A stretch of 64,000 bases of DNA from Vicugna pacos (taxonomy: Eukaryota; Chordata; Mammalia; Artiodactyla; Camelidae). The DNA lies in NCBI RefSeq assembly GCF_048564905.1, contig NW_027328739.1, positions 3,286,001-3,350,000 on the forward strand, read 5' to 3'. Under the pieces are notes generated by a model. The model worked only from the letters and a program-made list of their open reading frames with translations. It was not told where the DNA came from and did no database searches. Within the stretch, counting starts at the first letter, position 1. Each line of letters starts with the position of its first letter. Of the stretch, positions 1 through 13,977 are shown one piece after another. The translations under genes and the position numbers were made by a program.

Positions 1-6
1 TAACCC

Positions 7-475
7 TGTCAGCGGCACAATATCATATACACATAAAAAGCTGTGTGGAGAGAAGTGGAGAAGTTCTCTTTTTATTAATTCTTAGAAAAAGGGTTTATAT
101 AACATGCACAATACCTCACATATAATCTAAGTGATTACAATGTTAATAGTTAATAATCTTAAGCTATTTATGTCCCCAAGCTCCAGCAGTAAGCACAGAA
201 TGTTAAATGATCAAGGATTATTTTAAAGTTCATCACGGAACTTCATTAAATAGGCCATCTCTTATCCAGCCGGCTGTGCCTGTCTTAGGTTGTCCTCCTC
301 TGAGTATCTTACCCGGTATTGTCTATACAGCCATCCATACTGGATACAATGAGCAGGCCATTTCTTATCCAGCCTGGATATGTGACATTCCTCACAGCTT
401 GTTTATCAGTTCAGACCATGGGCTTATTCTCTACAGCCTTCAGACAGGAGATCACAAACCCAATATCCCTTGACA
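7..475 (-). mobile_element. Solo LTR of an endogenous retrovirus (unit 1)
   Basis: The segment of about 469 bp is bounded by the short inverted repeat TGTCA...TGACA. Read on the minus strand it has LTR layout: a U3-like part containing a doubled GGCTGGATAAGARATGGCCT-type word, a TATA-like TATATAAACCC, then an AATAAA signal and a short U5 ending in CA. No internal retroviral genes flank it, so it is a solo LTR fossil. The class is uncertain; the layout fits a class II (ERV-K-like) LTR, but this is a guess. The six bases on either side do not form a target-site duplication. Confidence 0.7.
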
Positions 476-525
476 GAAAAATGGATGAAGAAAATTTGAT
501 GTATATATGCAATGGAATCAATACT
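476..525 (+). mobile_element. L1 3'-end sliver
   Basis: A stretch of about 45 bp resembles the L1 words ATGGATGAAGAA and ATATGCAATGGAAT, which lie near the end of ORF2 (the MEYYSAI region) in plus orientation. It sits between the LTR and a minus-strand L1 fragment. Its edges are uncertain. Confidence 0.4.
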
Positions 526-1055
526 TTGCATTCCTATCAACATTGTCCACGTTGCTCATTTTTCTCCACAATCTCACCAACATTTATTTCTTTTCTTTTT
601 GATGAGAAGTTCTGACAATTGTGAGGACTTGTCTCATTTTTGGTTTATGATTTTCCTAATAATTTATAACTCTGAACATATTTTCATGTGTCATTTATCC
701 AACTGTATGTTTTCTACCGATAATTGATTCAAATCTATATATTCATTTCCTATGGACTTTTTTTAAATTTGATTGTTTGGTCTTTTTTGTTGTTTTTATG
801 GGGTAAGAGTTTGCCATAAAATTGGATATTAACACTTGATTGGAAAATATCACTTACAAATATATTCTCCCTATGTGTTGGTTGAATTTTCAATTTAATG
901 ATCATGTCTTCTGCAGTGTAAAACTGTTTAGAGTGATACAATCATATTTTGTTAGTTTTGCTTCTGCTTCCCTTGTCAGAGTAGACAAATGTAGAATCAA
1001 TTTAAGTCCAATGTCAGAGTGTACTTCATATATTTTACCCTAGGATACTTTGTTG
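526..1055 (-). mobile_element. Old L1 fragment, ORF2 C-terminal part
   Basis: The minus strand resembles L1 ORF2 from its C-terminal third: the plus strand reads like the inverse of the consensus around the ACCAACAT, TTTTTGATGAG and CATTTTCATGTGTC words. No reading frame is intact. It is followed abruptly by a second L1 fragment that starts again from a position near the ORF2 end, so the two are separate insertions or a rearranged one. Unit 2 counterpart: about 35086-35610. Confidence 0.7.
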
Positions 1056-3535
1056 TCAGGTTTTATGCTTTAAATGCCCAGGAGTGGGATTGCTGGGTCA
1101 TAAGATAGGTCTATCTTAATTATTTAAAGGAACTTCCATACTGTTTCCAAAGTGCTTGCACCAATTTTCATTCCCACCCACAGCGTTGGAGAGTCCCTTT
1201 TTCTACACAAATTCCCCAGTCTTTATTATTTGTAGACATTTTTATGACAGCCCTTCTCAGTAGTGTGAGGTAAAACATGATTTAATTTTTGTCTTGCATT
1301 TGTATAATGATTAGCTATGTGAGCATGTTTTTAAGTTTCTGATTGACATCTGTGTGTCTTCTTCAGAGAATTGTCTTCTGCTAATTTTCTGGCTGAGTTG
1401 TTTGTAGATTTTTGAAATGGAGTTGTATGAACGAAGTGTGTATTTTAGAAATTAGCCTCTTGTTGATAGCATTGTTTCCTAATGTTTTCTCCCATTTGGA
1501 ATTTCATCTTTTCATATTGTTTATTTTGCTGTGTAGAAGGTTTTAAGTTTAACTAGGACCTATTTGATTATTTTACTTTTATTGTTTTCAGCTTGGGAGA
1601 TTGACATAAGAAAATTTCGTTGCAATTTATGTCTTGTTTTGCCTATGTTAATTTCCAGGATTTTTATTGTGTCATGTATTAGATTCAGATATTTAAAACA
1701 TTTTGAGTTTATTTCTGTATAGTGTGATGGAGTGTTCTAATTCCATTGATTAACATGTAGCTGTCTAGCTTTCTCAACATCACTTTCTGAATACTGTCTT
1801 TTAGGCTTTGTATATTTTTGTTTCCTTTGTCATAGTTTTGTTGACCATAGGTGTAATGTTTTATTTCTGCCTCTGTGTTCTGTTCCAGTGATATAGATGT
1901 TTGTTCGTTCTCCAGTATTGTGCTGATTTGATTACTGTTTTTGTAATATAGTCTGAGATCTGGGAGGGTTATGGGTAATGACTCCAACTTTGTTCTTTTT
2001 CCTCATTGGTTCTTTTGCAGTTCTGGTGCTTTTGCAGTTCCATACAAATCTTAGGACTGATTTAATTTCTGTGGAAAATACCATGTAGTTCGATCTGAAT
2101 CACTTTATATCTGTAGACATCTTTTGTATTATGTATATTTTAACAATATTAATTCCTCTAAACTAAGACCTTGAGATTTCTTTCCATTTCTTTTCATCAT
2201 CTTCAAATTTTTTATCAGTCTCCTATTGATTTTATTATATTGGATTTTTCATTAGTTTTTCATTTTTGATCTGATATCATATGGATTTTTTAAAATTATG
2301 GAATATTTCATTGTCAGTGTAAAGAAATGTAACAGATTTTGTATATTAATCATGAATCATGCTGCTTTGCTAAATGTCTTTTTTAGTTTTAGTTGTTTTG
2401 GTGTGGAGAATCTTTAGGGTTCTCTATATAGATTATCATGTCATCTAAAATAATAACAGTTTTACTTCATTCAATCCAACTTCAATAAGTTATTTTCTTG
2501 TCTGATTGTTGTTGCTAGGACTTCCCGTACTGTGTTTAATAGAAATGGTGAGAGGGGGCATCCTTTCCTTATTCCTTAATTTGGCTTTCAGTTATTCACT
2601 TTTGCATATTATGTTCTCTGTCTGTCAGTTATTAAAGACTTTATTTATGTTGAGATATATTCCCTGAATCCTAATTTGGTAAGAGGTTTCTGTTGTTGGT
2701 TTTTCTGCTTTATTTTTGTTGCTGTTGTTGCTGCTACTGTAATGAATAAAAGTTGAAATTTCTGAAATGCTTTTTATGGATATATTGGGATGACCACGTC
2801 ATTTTCCCTTTTACTTTTGTTAATGTGGTGTATCAAACTGATTGATTTCATGTATGTTCCACCACTCTTATGACCCTGCAATGAATTTAATTTGATCATA
2901 GCATATAATTCATTTTAAGTATTGCTGGATTTAGTTTGCTAATAATAATTTTTAGAATATTTGCATCTTTTTCAATCAAAGATTTTGGCTTGAAATTCTC
3001 TTTGCTTCTACTTTGTTGGCTTTGCTATCAGGGTGATAAAATCTTCATAGAATTAATTTGGGATTTTCCAACATCATCACTATGTTTGAATAGTTTGAAG
3101 AGTATAAGTTCTGCTTTGTGTTTTTTACAGTTTTCCAAGGGAGCTTTTTAAATCAGCACTAACTTTTAAAGATTTTTTTAAATGCAGATTTTTTCTTTCT
3201 TCTAGTAGACAGTTTGTTCAAATTATTTGTTTCTCCTTATCTCTTTCTCTTTCTAGACATTTGTTTGTTTCTTCTAAGTTGTCCAGTTTATTGGCATGTA
3301 AGTATAGACATAATGATCTCTTTTTTGTATATCTGAGGGAAGAATTGTTATTTCTCCACATTTATTTCTGACTCTATTTCTTTGGAGCTTCCTTCTTTTC
3401 TTCATGATGCACCTGGCTAGAGTTTTTTTGATTATGCTTATATTAAAAAGAAAACAAAAACAAAATCTTTGGTTTTACTACTCTTTGCATATTTGGTTTT
3501 CTCTCTAATTTATATTTAAACCTGTAATATTTAGG
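1056..3535 (-). mobile_element. Old L1 fragment, ORF2 C-terminus to reverse transcriptase
   Basis: Minus-strand L1 runs from near the ORF2 C-terminus (inverse of the CCCAGGAGTGGGATTGCTGG word at about 1077) through the reverse transcriptase region (inverse of the GGGTGATAAAATCTTC and GGGCATCC words near 2550-3060) to the region upstream of the polymerase domain near 3440. All frames are broken. The younger minus-strand L1 beginning at about 3536 directly abuts its distal end. Unit 2 counterpart: 35611-38085. Confidence 0.8.
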
Positions 3536-3860
3536 TTTTTTCTTTCTTTTTTAATTTCTTTATTTATTTTTAATCCTTTTACAAGGTTTCCTCAAATTCA
3601 AATGTACAGCACAATTTTTTAGTTACAATGAACATATATACATTTGTTATCCAATTTTTTCCCCTGTGAGCTGCCGTAGATTATTTATATATTTCCCTGT
3701 GCTATTCAGTACAATCCTGTTTATCTATTCTACAGTTTTGACCTCCCAGCCTATCTCTTCCCACACCCCACCCACTTGGCAACCAAAATTTTGTATTCTC
3801 TGACTGCGAGTCTTTTTCTGTTTTGTATTTCTGCATTTTTTGTTTGGTTTGGTTTGGTTT

Positions 3861-6800
3861 TTAGATTCCACACATGAGCCTTCTCATATGGTATTTTTCT
3901 TTCTCTTTCTCTCTTACTTCACTTAGACTGATTTTCTCCAGGAGCATCCATGTTCCTGAATATGGCATTATGTTGTCAGTTTATAAGACTGACTACTAAT
4001 CCATTGAATAAATATACCACCTCTTCTTTATCTAGTCAAATGTCGATGGGCATTTAGTCTGTTTCCATGTCTTGGCTATTGTACATACTGCTGGCTATGA
4101 TCATTGGTGTGCAGGTGTCATCCTGAAGTAGGGTTCCTTCTGGATTTATGCCCAGGAGCGGGATTCCTAGGTCATATGATAAGTCTATTCCTTGGCTTTT
4201 GAGGAATCTCCATCCTGTTTTCCACAGTGGCTGCACCAAACTGCATTGCCACCAGCAGTGAAGGACGGTTCCCTTTACTCCACAGCCTCTCCAGCATTTG
4301 TCATTTGTGGATTTTTGAATGATGGCCATTCTGAATGGTGTGAAGTGATACCTCATTGCAGTTTTCATTTGTATTTCTCTAATAATCAGTGATATTGAGC
4401 ATTTTCTGATGTGCCTTTTGATCATTTGTATGTCTTCCTTGGAGAATTGCTTAATTAGGTCTTCTGCCCAATTTTGGATTGGGTTGTTTATTTTTTCTTA
4501 TTCTTTGGATGAGCTGTTTATATACTCTGGAGATCAAGTCTTTGACGATTTCATATGCAAATTTTTTCCCATTCCGTAGGTTGTCTTTTTGTTTTACTTC
4601 CGGTTTCTTTACTGTGCAGAAGCTTGTAAGTTTCATTAGGTCTCATTTGTTTATTCTTGCTTTTATTTCTTCCACGAGGAAATTTTCGAGACATATCAGA
4701 AAACATTTTGCCTATATTTTCCTCTTGGTGGTTTATTCTATCTTAACTTATGTTTAAGTCTTTGATCCATTCTGAGTTTATTTTTGTGTATGGTGTTCTA
4801 GCTTCATTGGGAATGTTCTAGCTGCATTGAATTACATGCTGCTCTCCAGTATTCCAAACACCAGTTGCTGAAGAGACTTTCTCTTTTCCATTGTAATTTC
4901 TTGCCTCCTTTTATCGAAGATTAATTGACCAAACGTTTTGGGTTAATTTCTTGGCTCTCTGTGCTGTGCCATTGGCCTATATGAATTTTTGTCTACCAAT
5001 AAAGTGCTGTCATGTTGACTTTAGCTCTATAGTATTATCTGAATTGTTAGCATAAAGAAATTCCACTGATATTTGTATCTTAATCTGGTAACCTGCTACC
5101 TTGCTGAATTCTTTGATCAGCTGTAGAAAATTCATTGTGGATCTTGTAGGGTTTTCTATAAACAGTAACATATTACCTGCATATAGTTACACTTTTATCT
5201 CTTCCTTTCCAATTTACATCCCTTTTACTTCTCTCTCTTGTTTGATTGCTGTGGCTAGGACTTCCAAGACTATCTTGAGTAGGAGTTGTGTTAGTGTGCA
5301 TCCTTTTACTGTCCCAGATTTTAGTAGGAAGAATTTGACTTTCTCATCTTTGAGTACTATGGTGTCTGTAGGTTTGTTATCTATTGCTTTCATGATGCTG
5401 AAATCCCTCTATGCCCACATTGGTGAGAGTTCTTATTATACGTGGGTGTTGATTTTTATCAAATGCTTTTCCTGCATCTATTGAGATGATCATGTGGTTT
5501 TGGTTCTTTCACTTGTTGATGTGCTGTTTTACATTGATTAATTTGCATAAGTTGAGCCACCCCTGTGTCACTGGCATGATCCCCACTTTGTCATGATATA
5601 TAATGTTTTTTCTGTGTTGTTGGATTCTATTTGTTACTATTTTGGTGAGGATTTTGGCGTCTGTGTTCATCAGTGATATTGGCCTATAATCTTTTTTTGG
5701 CAGTGTCTTTGCCTGGTTGTGGTATCAGGGTGATTGTGGATTCATAGAATGTCTTTGGGAGTATTCCTTCCTTTTCAATATTCTGGAAGAGTTTGAGAAG
5801 GCCTGTTATGAGTTCTTCTGTGTTTGTTTGGTAGAATTCTGCTGTGTATCCATCCAAACCTGGACTGTTATTTGTAGGAAGGTTTCATATTGCTATTTTG
5901 ATTTCATTTCTAGTGCTCTGTTTCTTCAAGTGGTCAGTTCCTTCTTGATTCAATCTTGGTGGACAGTATGTTTCCAGAAACTTGTTCATCTCTTCCAGGT
6001 TATACAATTTGTATCCAAATATTCTTCATAATATTCTCGTATGATATTCTGTATTTCTATTATTTTGTTGTAATTTCTCCATTCTCCTTTCTTATTTTGC
6101 TAATTTGTGCTCTCTCTCTTTTCTTCTTATTTAGTTTGGCCAGAGGATTTTCGATTTTACTTACTTTTTGGAAAAACTAGATTTTGGATTGGTTAACTTT
6201 TTTCCTAAGTTCTTTTTAATCTCAATTTTATTTATTTCCTCCGTAATATTTATGATTCCCTTCCTTCCGCTGCCTTTTGGGATTTTTTGGTCTTGTTTCT
6301 CTAGTTCATTCTTCTGGTCGGTTAAATTGTTTATTTGTCATTGTTCTTCTTTTTTGAGGAACGCCTGTATCGCTATAAACTCCCCTCTCAGCACTGCTTT
6401 TGCTGTGTCCCATAAATTTTGTGGTGTTTTGCTTTCATTTTCTTTTTTCTCAAGGTACGTTTTCATTTCTGCTTTGATTTCTCATTGACCAATTGGTTTT
6501 TTAATAACATATTGTTTAATCCCCATGTTTTCCTTTGTTTCTCTGTTGTTGATTTCAAGCTTTATGGCATTGTGGTCAGTAAAAATGCTTGAGGTAATTT
6601 CTATCATCTTAAAATTGCTGAGGTTTCTTTTGTGCCCAAGTACATCATGAGTCCTGGGAAATGTCCCACGTGCACTTGAAAAGAATGTACATCCTATTTT
6701 GGGGGGTTACAATGCTCTGAAAATATCCACCAAGTGTAGTATTTCTATCGTATTATTTAATTTTTCTGTTGCCTACTTTTTTTCTGTCTCAATGATCTGT

Positions 6801-7237
6801 CCAGTTATGTTAATACATTGTTGAAATCTACAAATATGATTCCCCCTTTATATCAGTTAGTATTTATTTTTATGTACTTAGGTGCTCCTGTATTTGGTGC
6901 ATATGTATTAACGAGTGTGCTATCCTCATATTGTATCACTCCTTCAATCATTATAAAATGTCCTTCTTTATCTTTCTTTATGGCCTTTGTTTTAAAGAGT
7001 ATTTTGTCTGAAATCAGTAATGCAACACCTGTTTTTGCTTTTCCAATTGTATGAAATACTCTTTACCATCCTTTCACTCTCAATCTATATGTGTCCTTCT
7101 CTCTGAAGTGGGTCTTTTGTATGCAGAATATTGAAGGTTCATGCTTTATTATTCAGCCTGCCACTCTACGACTTTTGACTGGAGCATTTAGTCCATTAAC
7201 ATTTACAATAATTGATGATAGGCTTGTGTTTATTGCC
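3861..7237 (-). pseudogene. L1 ORF2 remnant (endonuclease/reverse transcriptase)
   Basis: Translated pieces on the minus strand match L1 ORF2p. The best is the C-terminal piece at 4054-4425, with [20 protein letters not shown] (the cysteine/histidine motif) and [19 protein letters not shown]. The inverse of the reverse transcriptase and endonuclease regions follows at higher coordinates. The start codon position near 7237 has lost its ATG. About 360 bp equivalent to the region just after the polymerase motif are missing near 5040. Many stops and frameshifts make it non-functional. Confidence 0.85.
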
Positions 7238-7674
7238 AAATTGACCTTATATGTGTAGTTGATTTGGAATTTCCTCTTTTTTCCTTTCATCTTCCTTTTA
7301 TGGTTGGTCATTTTCCTTTGTATTATCATTAATTTTATTTAGTTTTAGTGACTCCCTGATAAGTTATCGTCTTTTTGTTAACCTTTTTTATGTCCACCAG
7401 ACCATTAATATAACTGCATTTTTTAAAGTGATAGAAACATGATCTCACACCCATCCTACCGAGAACAAAATATTTTTAAATGAAAGACCAAAAAAAAAAA
7501 TTCTCTATTTTCCTGCCTCCCTCTCCCACTCTCAATTATTTGTATGTCTTGTTTTAAAATTTTGTGTTTATTTTATTTGTAATTCATGAGTTATCACCTT
7601 TCCAGCTGTGAGTTTCACATTTCTGTAGCATCCTGCTGCTTTTTTTGTAGAGAAAACCTTTCAATTCTTCTTTT

Positions 7675-8541
7675 AGCATGGGTCTAGTGTTGCTAATTCT
7701 TAAAGATTTTTCTTGTCAGTGAAATCCATTATTTCTACATCAGCCAAAAAGGATAGCATTGTTGGTCAATGTATCCTACAGTATATAATTTTTTTCCATT
7801 CAGGACTATTAATATATCTTGCCAATCCCTTCTGGGCTGTAGTATTTGTGTAGAGAAATCCGCTGGTATCCTTATGGGGATTCTCTTGTAACTCACAATT
7901 TACTATTCTCTTGTTGTCTTTAGGATAATTTCTTTTTCCTTGACTCTGACCATCTTAATTATATATCTTAGTGTGGGTGTATTTCTGTTCTTCTTGTTTG
8001 GGACACTCTGAGCTTCCTGTACTTGGATATCTGATTCCTTATTTAAGTTTTGGAAGTTCTCAGTCATGATATCTACAAAAACCTTTGCAATCCCCTTTGG
8101 TCATTCTTCCCCTTCTGGGACTTCTATCATGCCAAGATTGTCATGCTTTCTATTATCTAATAGGTCCCTTATGCTTTTTTCATTTGTTTCTCATTGTTTC
8201 TCTTGTAGCTCTTATGATTGGGAGCTTTCTATTTTCCTGTCTTCTAAGTCACTAATTCATTCCTCTGCGTTATTTGGTCAGCTTTTCTACACCTTTAAAT
8301 CATTCCTCATCTCAGTCAACGTGTTTACCTATTCTACTCGACACTTCCTTATAGTTTCAATTTCATTTTTGACATATTTTGTATCTCTAAGCACTATCTC
8401 TTTAATTTCCTTCTGTAATTTGATCACTCCGTTTTTGAAATCTTGATCTAGTTGGATATCGATGTCTATTTCACTGATCATTCTTTCATGGGATTTCTCT
8501 TGTTCGTTTAATTGGGGATGGTTTCTCTGCTTCATCAACTT
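7675..8541 (-). pseudogene. L1 ORF1 remnant
   Basis: The N-terminal piece at 8329-8538 reads QRNHPQLNEQEKSHERMISE and continues LDQDFKNGVIKLQKEIKEIV, clearly homologous to the ORF1 of the young L1 at 49855 (LDQDFKKGVIKLLKELKEIV). This is the coiled-coil N-terminal part of ORF1p, the RNA-binding chaperone of the L1 particle. The remainder toward 7675 is broken by stops and frameshifts. Confidence 0.8.
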
Positions 8542-10146
8542 TCTACTACCTCTCTGGCACTGTGGTTTATGGAGTATCAGTTATCTAATTTGGACCTAAA
8601 GAGTTTATCTACCTAAAGCCTATGTAGTTATACAACTTCAAAAAGAGAAAAAAGTGAGAGAGAGTTAAAGAATTTTAAAGATGAGAGAAATAAAGGTTTG
8701 AAGACATTGTTGAATGAATAATAGAAAAAGAATTTGAAGCAGTGTTTTGAAAAATAATAATAATAAAAATATTTTTAAAAATTTCAAAGGAATTAAAATG
8801 GGGCTATACATAATTCAATAAGAAGTAAAAATTAAGAGGGTAATAAAAATGGAACAGGTAGAAACACATTAATACAAGGGTGTGGTCATTGTCCTCCTGG
8901 AGACTGTGTACTTTTAATGTGAATTCTTTCTTTATTCATCCTGATTTGGAAGCTCAGCTTGTTGTTTCCAGAGGTCCTCCACTGGAGCCCTCATCTGTGC
9001 TGCTCCCAGGACATGTCGGCAAGCAGATCGCTCCTAAACCCTACACTGGGTATGATGAAGCTCTCTTCTCTATGGGCTGTCTTGACATTGCCCTGACCGA
9101 TGCTGCAGTCAGATGTTGCAGAATGACCAGGCATGATAGGGCATCACGCCCTCTCCCAGCACCACTGTAAGGGGCTGTAATCTAGCCCAAAATTTGAGGG
9201 GCCAACCGTCCTTCCAGATTGCTGATCACTCTGCTGCTCTGTGCCTCTGTACGCTCTGCCTCAGGTTTGCACACCGGAAGTGGGCTCAGGGAAGACTGAG
9301 GAGCAGCCCAGTCCCTGGTCTGGCCCAAAATCCAGCTCCTTGTTTGTCTTGTCAGACAAGTTCTCTGAGGAACCAGACAGTAGGATCCTATATGCCTCAG
9401 GAATTAGACAAGTCTCGGTCTGACCCTTGAGGCTGCTAAGTCCTTAGGTGTAGATGCAGGTATTTCCCCCACTGCCACATTGGTGTAAAGCACCAGAGGG
9501 TATGGTGGCTGTGTCTGAGCCCCAGCTCTCTTCACCTAGAAAATCTTGTGGATTTTCAGAAATGGGTAATGCACCCTTCCACCCACAGGGCACATCTGCC
9601 CTGTTGTTTTATGGAGGGCCCAGGCTGTTCTGCCCTGTCCACCCACAGCCATGACACAATGCCAAATCCATTCCCCTGGGCAGCCACAGTGCAGCCATTC
9701 CCATCTACCACCCAGCTCGGGCAGCATGACCCTGCCCCCAGCTTCTGGGCTGCATCTTCAGCTGAGTGTCACAGGGATCCTCTGTGCCTGTTTAACTTAG
9801 TTCTGTCAGTCAACTTATACAATGTACATGTCAAAGCCTTGGAGGCTCCCCTTCTTCCTGCCAATCACACAGCTGGAGAGGGGAGACACAGTGAATGAGC
9901 ACCAGTCCTTCTTTGCTGCTCCCTCCCTGTTGGAACTGTCCAATTCTGTTTTGCCTTTTCTTTTTTCTTTCTTCCTTTCCTCTTACCGGATTTTTCACAT
10001 CTTTATCTATTGAAGAGTACAATCTACTGTCATAGAACTGCAGGTTCTCTGGTTAGCTGAGTGGGTCTTTGTATGAGGGTCTGGTGCATTTGCGGCAAAG
10101 TGTGAGCTACGAGCATCTTCCTACTCCACCATCTTTGCCTCCCCCC

Positions 10147-13100
10147 AAAAGCCTCATTTTATGGTGGAAGATAAACATAGTCTGGAAATAAATGGAAAAG
10201 ATATTCCATGGAATTGACAAGAAAGTGCAGATTGCAATGCTTAACTCATGCAAAATACGTATTAAAATAGGGGCCAAAATATAACAAATATGACATTATA
10301 TAAAGAAAAAGGGATCAATAAAAAAAGGGCATTACACTCATTAAATTATATATGGACCCAACACCATAGATCCTAAGTATAAAAATAAATTTTAGTAGAC
10401 ATGACGGAATTAATTCATTATAAAACAATAATAGTAGATGAGATGAACACCCCACTATTCTGATAGCCAGATCATCCAGAAAGAATATCTGTAAGAAAAC
10501 AGAGATCTTAATAGCATATTAGATCATTTGAACCTAAGTGAGATATTGGACACTGCATCAGAAAAGCAAAACACATAAACTTTTCAAGTGTGCACAGGAT
10601 GTTATCTAAGGAATTAACCACACATTATGTCATGAAATGAGCCTCAGGAACTTTAAGCAAATATAGATTACAGCAAGTATTTTTCCATACACAAAGTAAG
10701 AACCTGTGCATCAACTCTAGAAAGAAGAATAGGAAAAGCACAAACATGAGGTCAAACCACATCCTTTAAAAAATAAAATAAAACAAGTTCAATGATGAAA
10801 TCAAAGAGGTAATAAAATCATACGTGGAGAGAAATTACAATGAAAACACAGCTTCATAAAACATATGGGATACAGCAAATACAAATCTAAGAGGGAAGTT
10901 GAGAATAAATCATGACTTCTACAAGGAACAGGAAAAACCTCATAGAAAGGACCAAGTATACCACACAAAATACCAAGAAATAAGAACAAACAAAATCCAA
11001 AGGCAGTAGAATGAAAAATCTTTAATAATTATGTTGAAAATAAATAAAATAATAGTTGAAAAATAAATTACAATTCATAAAATCAACACCTTTAAATTTT
11101 TTAAAAAATATTAACAAACAGGTAAACATTTAGCCAGGCTTATTAAGAAATACAGAGACTGGACACAAACAAAATAAGAAATTAAACAGAAAAAATAATA
11201 TCAGATATTGCAGAAATACAAAAAAAGATTATGAAAGCACAATGAGCTGTTACGTGACAACCAACTGGATGACCTAAAAGAAATGGACAATTTTCTTGAA
11301 ACTTACAGCCTGCCAACACTGAATAAAGAGAAATCTGAGAACATGAATTGAACAATCCGTATAAATTAAATACAATGTATAATTTTAAGAACACCCCTTG
11401 AACAAAATATCTGGATGCCTTCACTAAAATATCTTTACCCCAACTATTTTAAAAAATGAAGGAGGAAGGAAAATTCCCAAAGTCATTCTATGAAGCCACC
11501 ATTACCCTGATAATAAAATCAGTCAAAGGCACTACCAAAAAAAAATGGAAATGGAAATCCTATATCATTGACGAATGATGATATACATTCAAAAATCCTC
11601 GAAAAATGTCAACAAATGAATCCAGCAATACTTAGAAATTTTTATACATGATGATCAGTTGGATTACTTCCTGAGTCACAAGGATGGTTCAACATACACA
11701 AATCAATCAGCATGACACATATCTAACAAAGGAAGGACAAATTTCACAAGAACATGTCAATACACAAATTATAAGCATTTGACAAAATTCAACATGCATT
11801 CATCATCCGAATTCTCATGAAATTGAGTACAATGGGAACATCTCTCAACATACTAAAGGCCATTTATAACAATTTATAATTCTCAGGGGAAAGGCTGAAA
11901 GCCTTCTGGGTAAATTCATGAACAAGACAAGAATTCCTACCCTCACCACTTCACTTCAACAGTAATAGAAGAAAGGAAAAGGAAAAGAAAAAGAAGAAAA
12001 AGAAATGCAAAATGGACAGAAAAAGGCAAAATTGTCACCAGTGCTGATGGCATAACAATCTACATAGAGAATCCTAAGAGCTCCACACTATTATGAACAA
12101 TAAATAATTTCATCAAGGGAGCAGGGTACAAGATTAATGTAAAGAAGTCTCTTGCATTTCTATGCATTAATCATGAGATATGATAAAATGGACGTTGAAA
12201 GCAATAATATTTATTACCCCATAACCCTGAATATATTGGAATGAAAGTAACCACATATGTGAAAGATCTACACACTGAAAATTATAAAACATTGACAAAG
12301 AAATTAAAAAGGATTCAAAGAAACGGAAAGATGTCTTGTGCTCTTGGATTGAAAGAGTTCATATTGTTAACATGGCCGTACTACAAAAAGAAACCTACCT
12401 ATTTAGTGCGAGTACTGTTACGAAGCTGTAGTATTTTCCACAGAACCAGAAAATTAACAAATCTAAGTTTTACATGAAACCATTAAAAATTGCCAAAATG
12501 ATCTTGAGAAAAAACAACAAATCTGGAGGTATAACACTCCCAGATACCATACTATACTACAAACCTACAGTGATAAAAACAATTTGACATTGGCACAGAG
12601 ATACAATTAATAAAAACAGATAGAGAGCCTAGAAATAATTCCACAAACCTATGAGCAATGAATCTATGATAAAAGAGTCAAGAGTACGCAATGTAAAAGG
12701 AGAGTCACGTCATTGGATGGTGTGGGGAAAGCTGAACATCTACATTTAAAACAGTGAAATGAGAGCATTTCCTGACATCATATACAAAAATAAACTCCAA
12801 GTTTATTAAGGACATAAATGTAAGACCTGATACTATAAAACTGCTAGAAGGAAATATAGGTGATACACTATTGGATATATATCATAGGAATATTTTCTTA
12901 TATCAGTCTTCTAAGGCAAAAAGAAGTAAAAGCAAAAATTAGCAAGTGGGACCTAAATAAACTTGAAAATTTCTGCACAGCTTAGGACACAATCAATGAA
13001 ATGAAACGACTGCCTGTATAATTGGAGAACATAATTGCAAACAATGCAAGTTACCAGGGGTTAATAGATGTAGGTTAATAAATGTAACATGGATTTAGGT

Positions 13101-13824
13101 TAAACAACTCAAGGTGAAAAACAAAAACCCAACCAAAAACAAGAGCAAAGTACCTGAGTTAATATTTTTCCGAAAAAACATACAGATGAGTAACACGCAA
13201 GTGATAAAATTGCTCAACATTACTAATTATTAGGTAATTGCAAATCAAAACCACAAGGAGGTATTACTTCACACTGGTCAAACGGCTATTATGATAAAGT
13301 CTACAAATAGAAACTGTTGGAGACGATGTGGAGGTAAGAAATCTCTTGTATACTCTTGGTAGGGACGTAAATTGGTACAACTTCTAAGAAAAAGAGTATT
13401 CAGATTTGTTTAAAAACTAAAAAATTAACTACCATATGACCCAGTAATACCTCTCCTAGGAAAAATCTGTGGAAAAAAACCCTAAATTGAGAAGAACCAA
13501 TGTTCACAAAAGCACTGTTTATAATATGAAAGAAAGGGAAGCAATCCAAGAGTCCACAGTAGACTATGGACTTAAGAAGGTATGATGTTTCAATAAATAT
13601 GCAATGGAATAATACTCAGTCATGAAAATGAATAACACATTGCTAGTTCAGCATCCTGAATAGACCTAGTAAATAATATGCATAGTGAAGAAAATTAGAC
13701 AAAGACAAACGTATACAGTTTAATTTATATTTAGAATCTAAAGAATAACAAATATCTTTGTATATCTCACTATAGCTATTGATAGATGATAAATAGATAG
13801 AAGGACAATACATGATAGAGAGAT

Positions 13825-13862
<38 letters not shown>

Positions 13863-13909
13863 TTATATAGATAGATAGAAAGATAGAAAGATAGATATAT
13901 AGATAGATT

Positions 13910-13977
<68 letters not shown>

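Larger units (their letters stand above)
3536..10146 (-). mobile_element. Near-full-length L1, minus strand (unit 1)
   Basis: The 3' end lies at the low coordinate: a T-rich stretch near 3536-3570 (the inverted poly(A)) is followed by the inverse of the same 3' UTR carried by the L1 at 48094. The 5' end is the inverse of a GGCAAAGATGGTGGAGTAGG word at about 10115-10146, the typical start of ungulate-type L1. Between them lie ORF2 remains (about 3861-7237), ORF1 remains (about 7675-8541) and a GC-richer 5' UTR (about 8880-10146). It is dead: no long frame survives. ORF2 is about 360-390 bp shorter than in the young copy because of an internal deletion near 5040, which unit 2 shares. Confidence 0.9.

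Noticed and set aside
7-475. Possible flanking provirus around the LTR
   Set aside because: No gag, pol or env-like sequence adjoins either LTR; the flanks are L1. Treated as solo LTR fossils.
8880-9898. Plus-strand frames resembling small proline-rich proteins
   Set aside because: They are antisense to the L1 5' UTR. Only the part shared with the other L1s is discussed, as a finding; none is a host gene.
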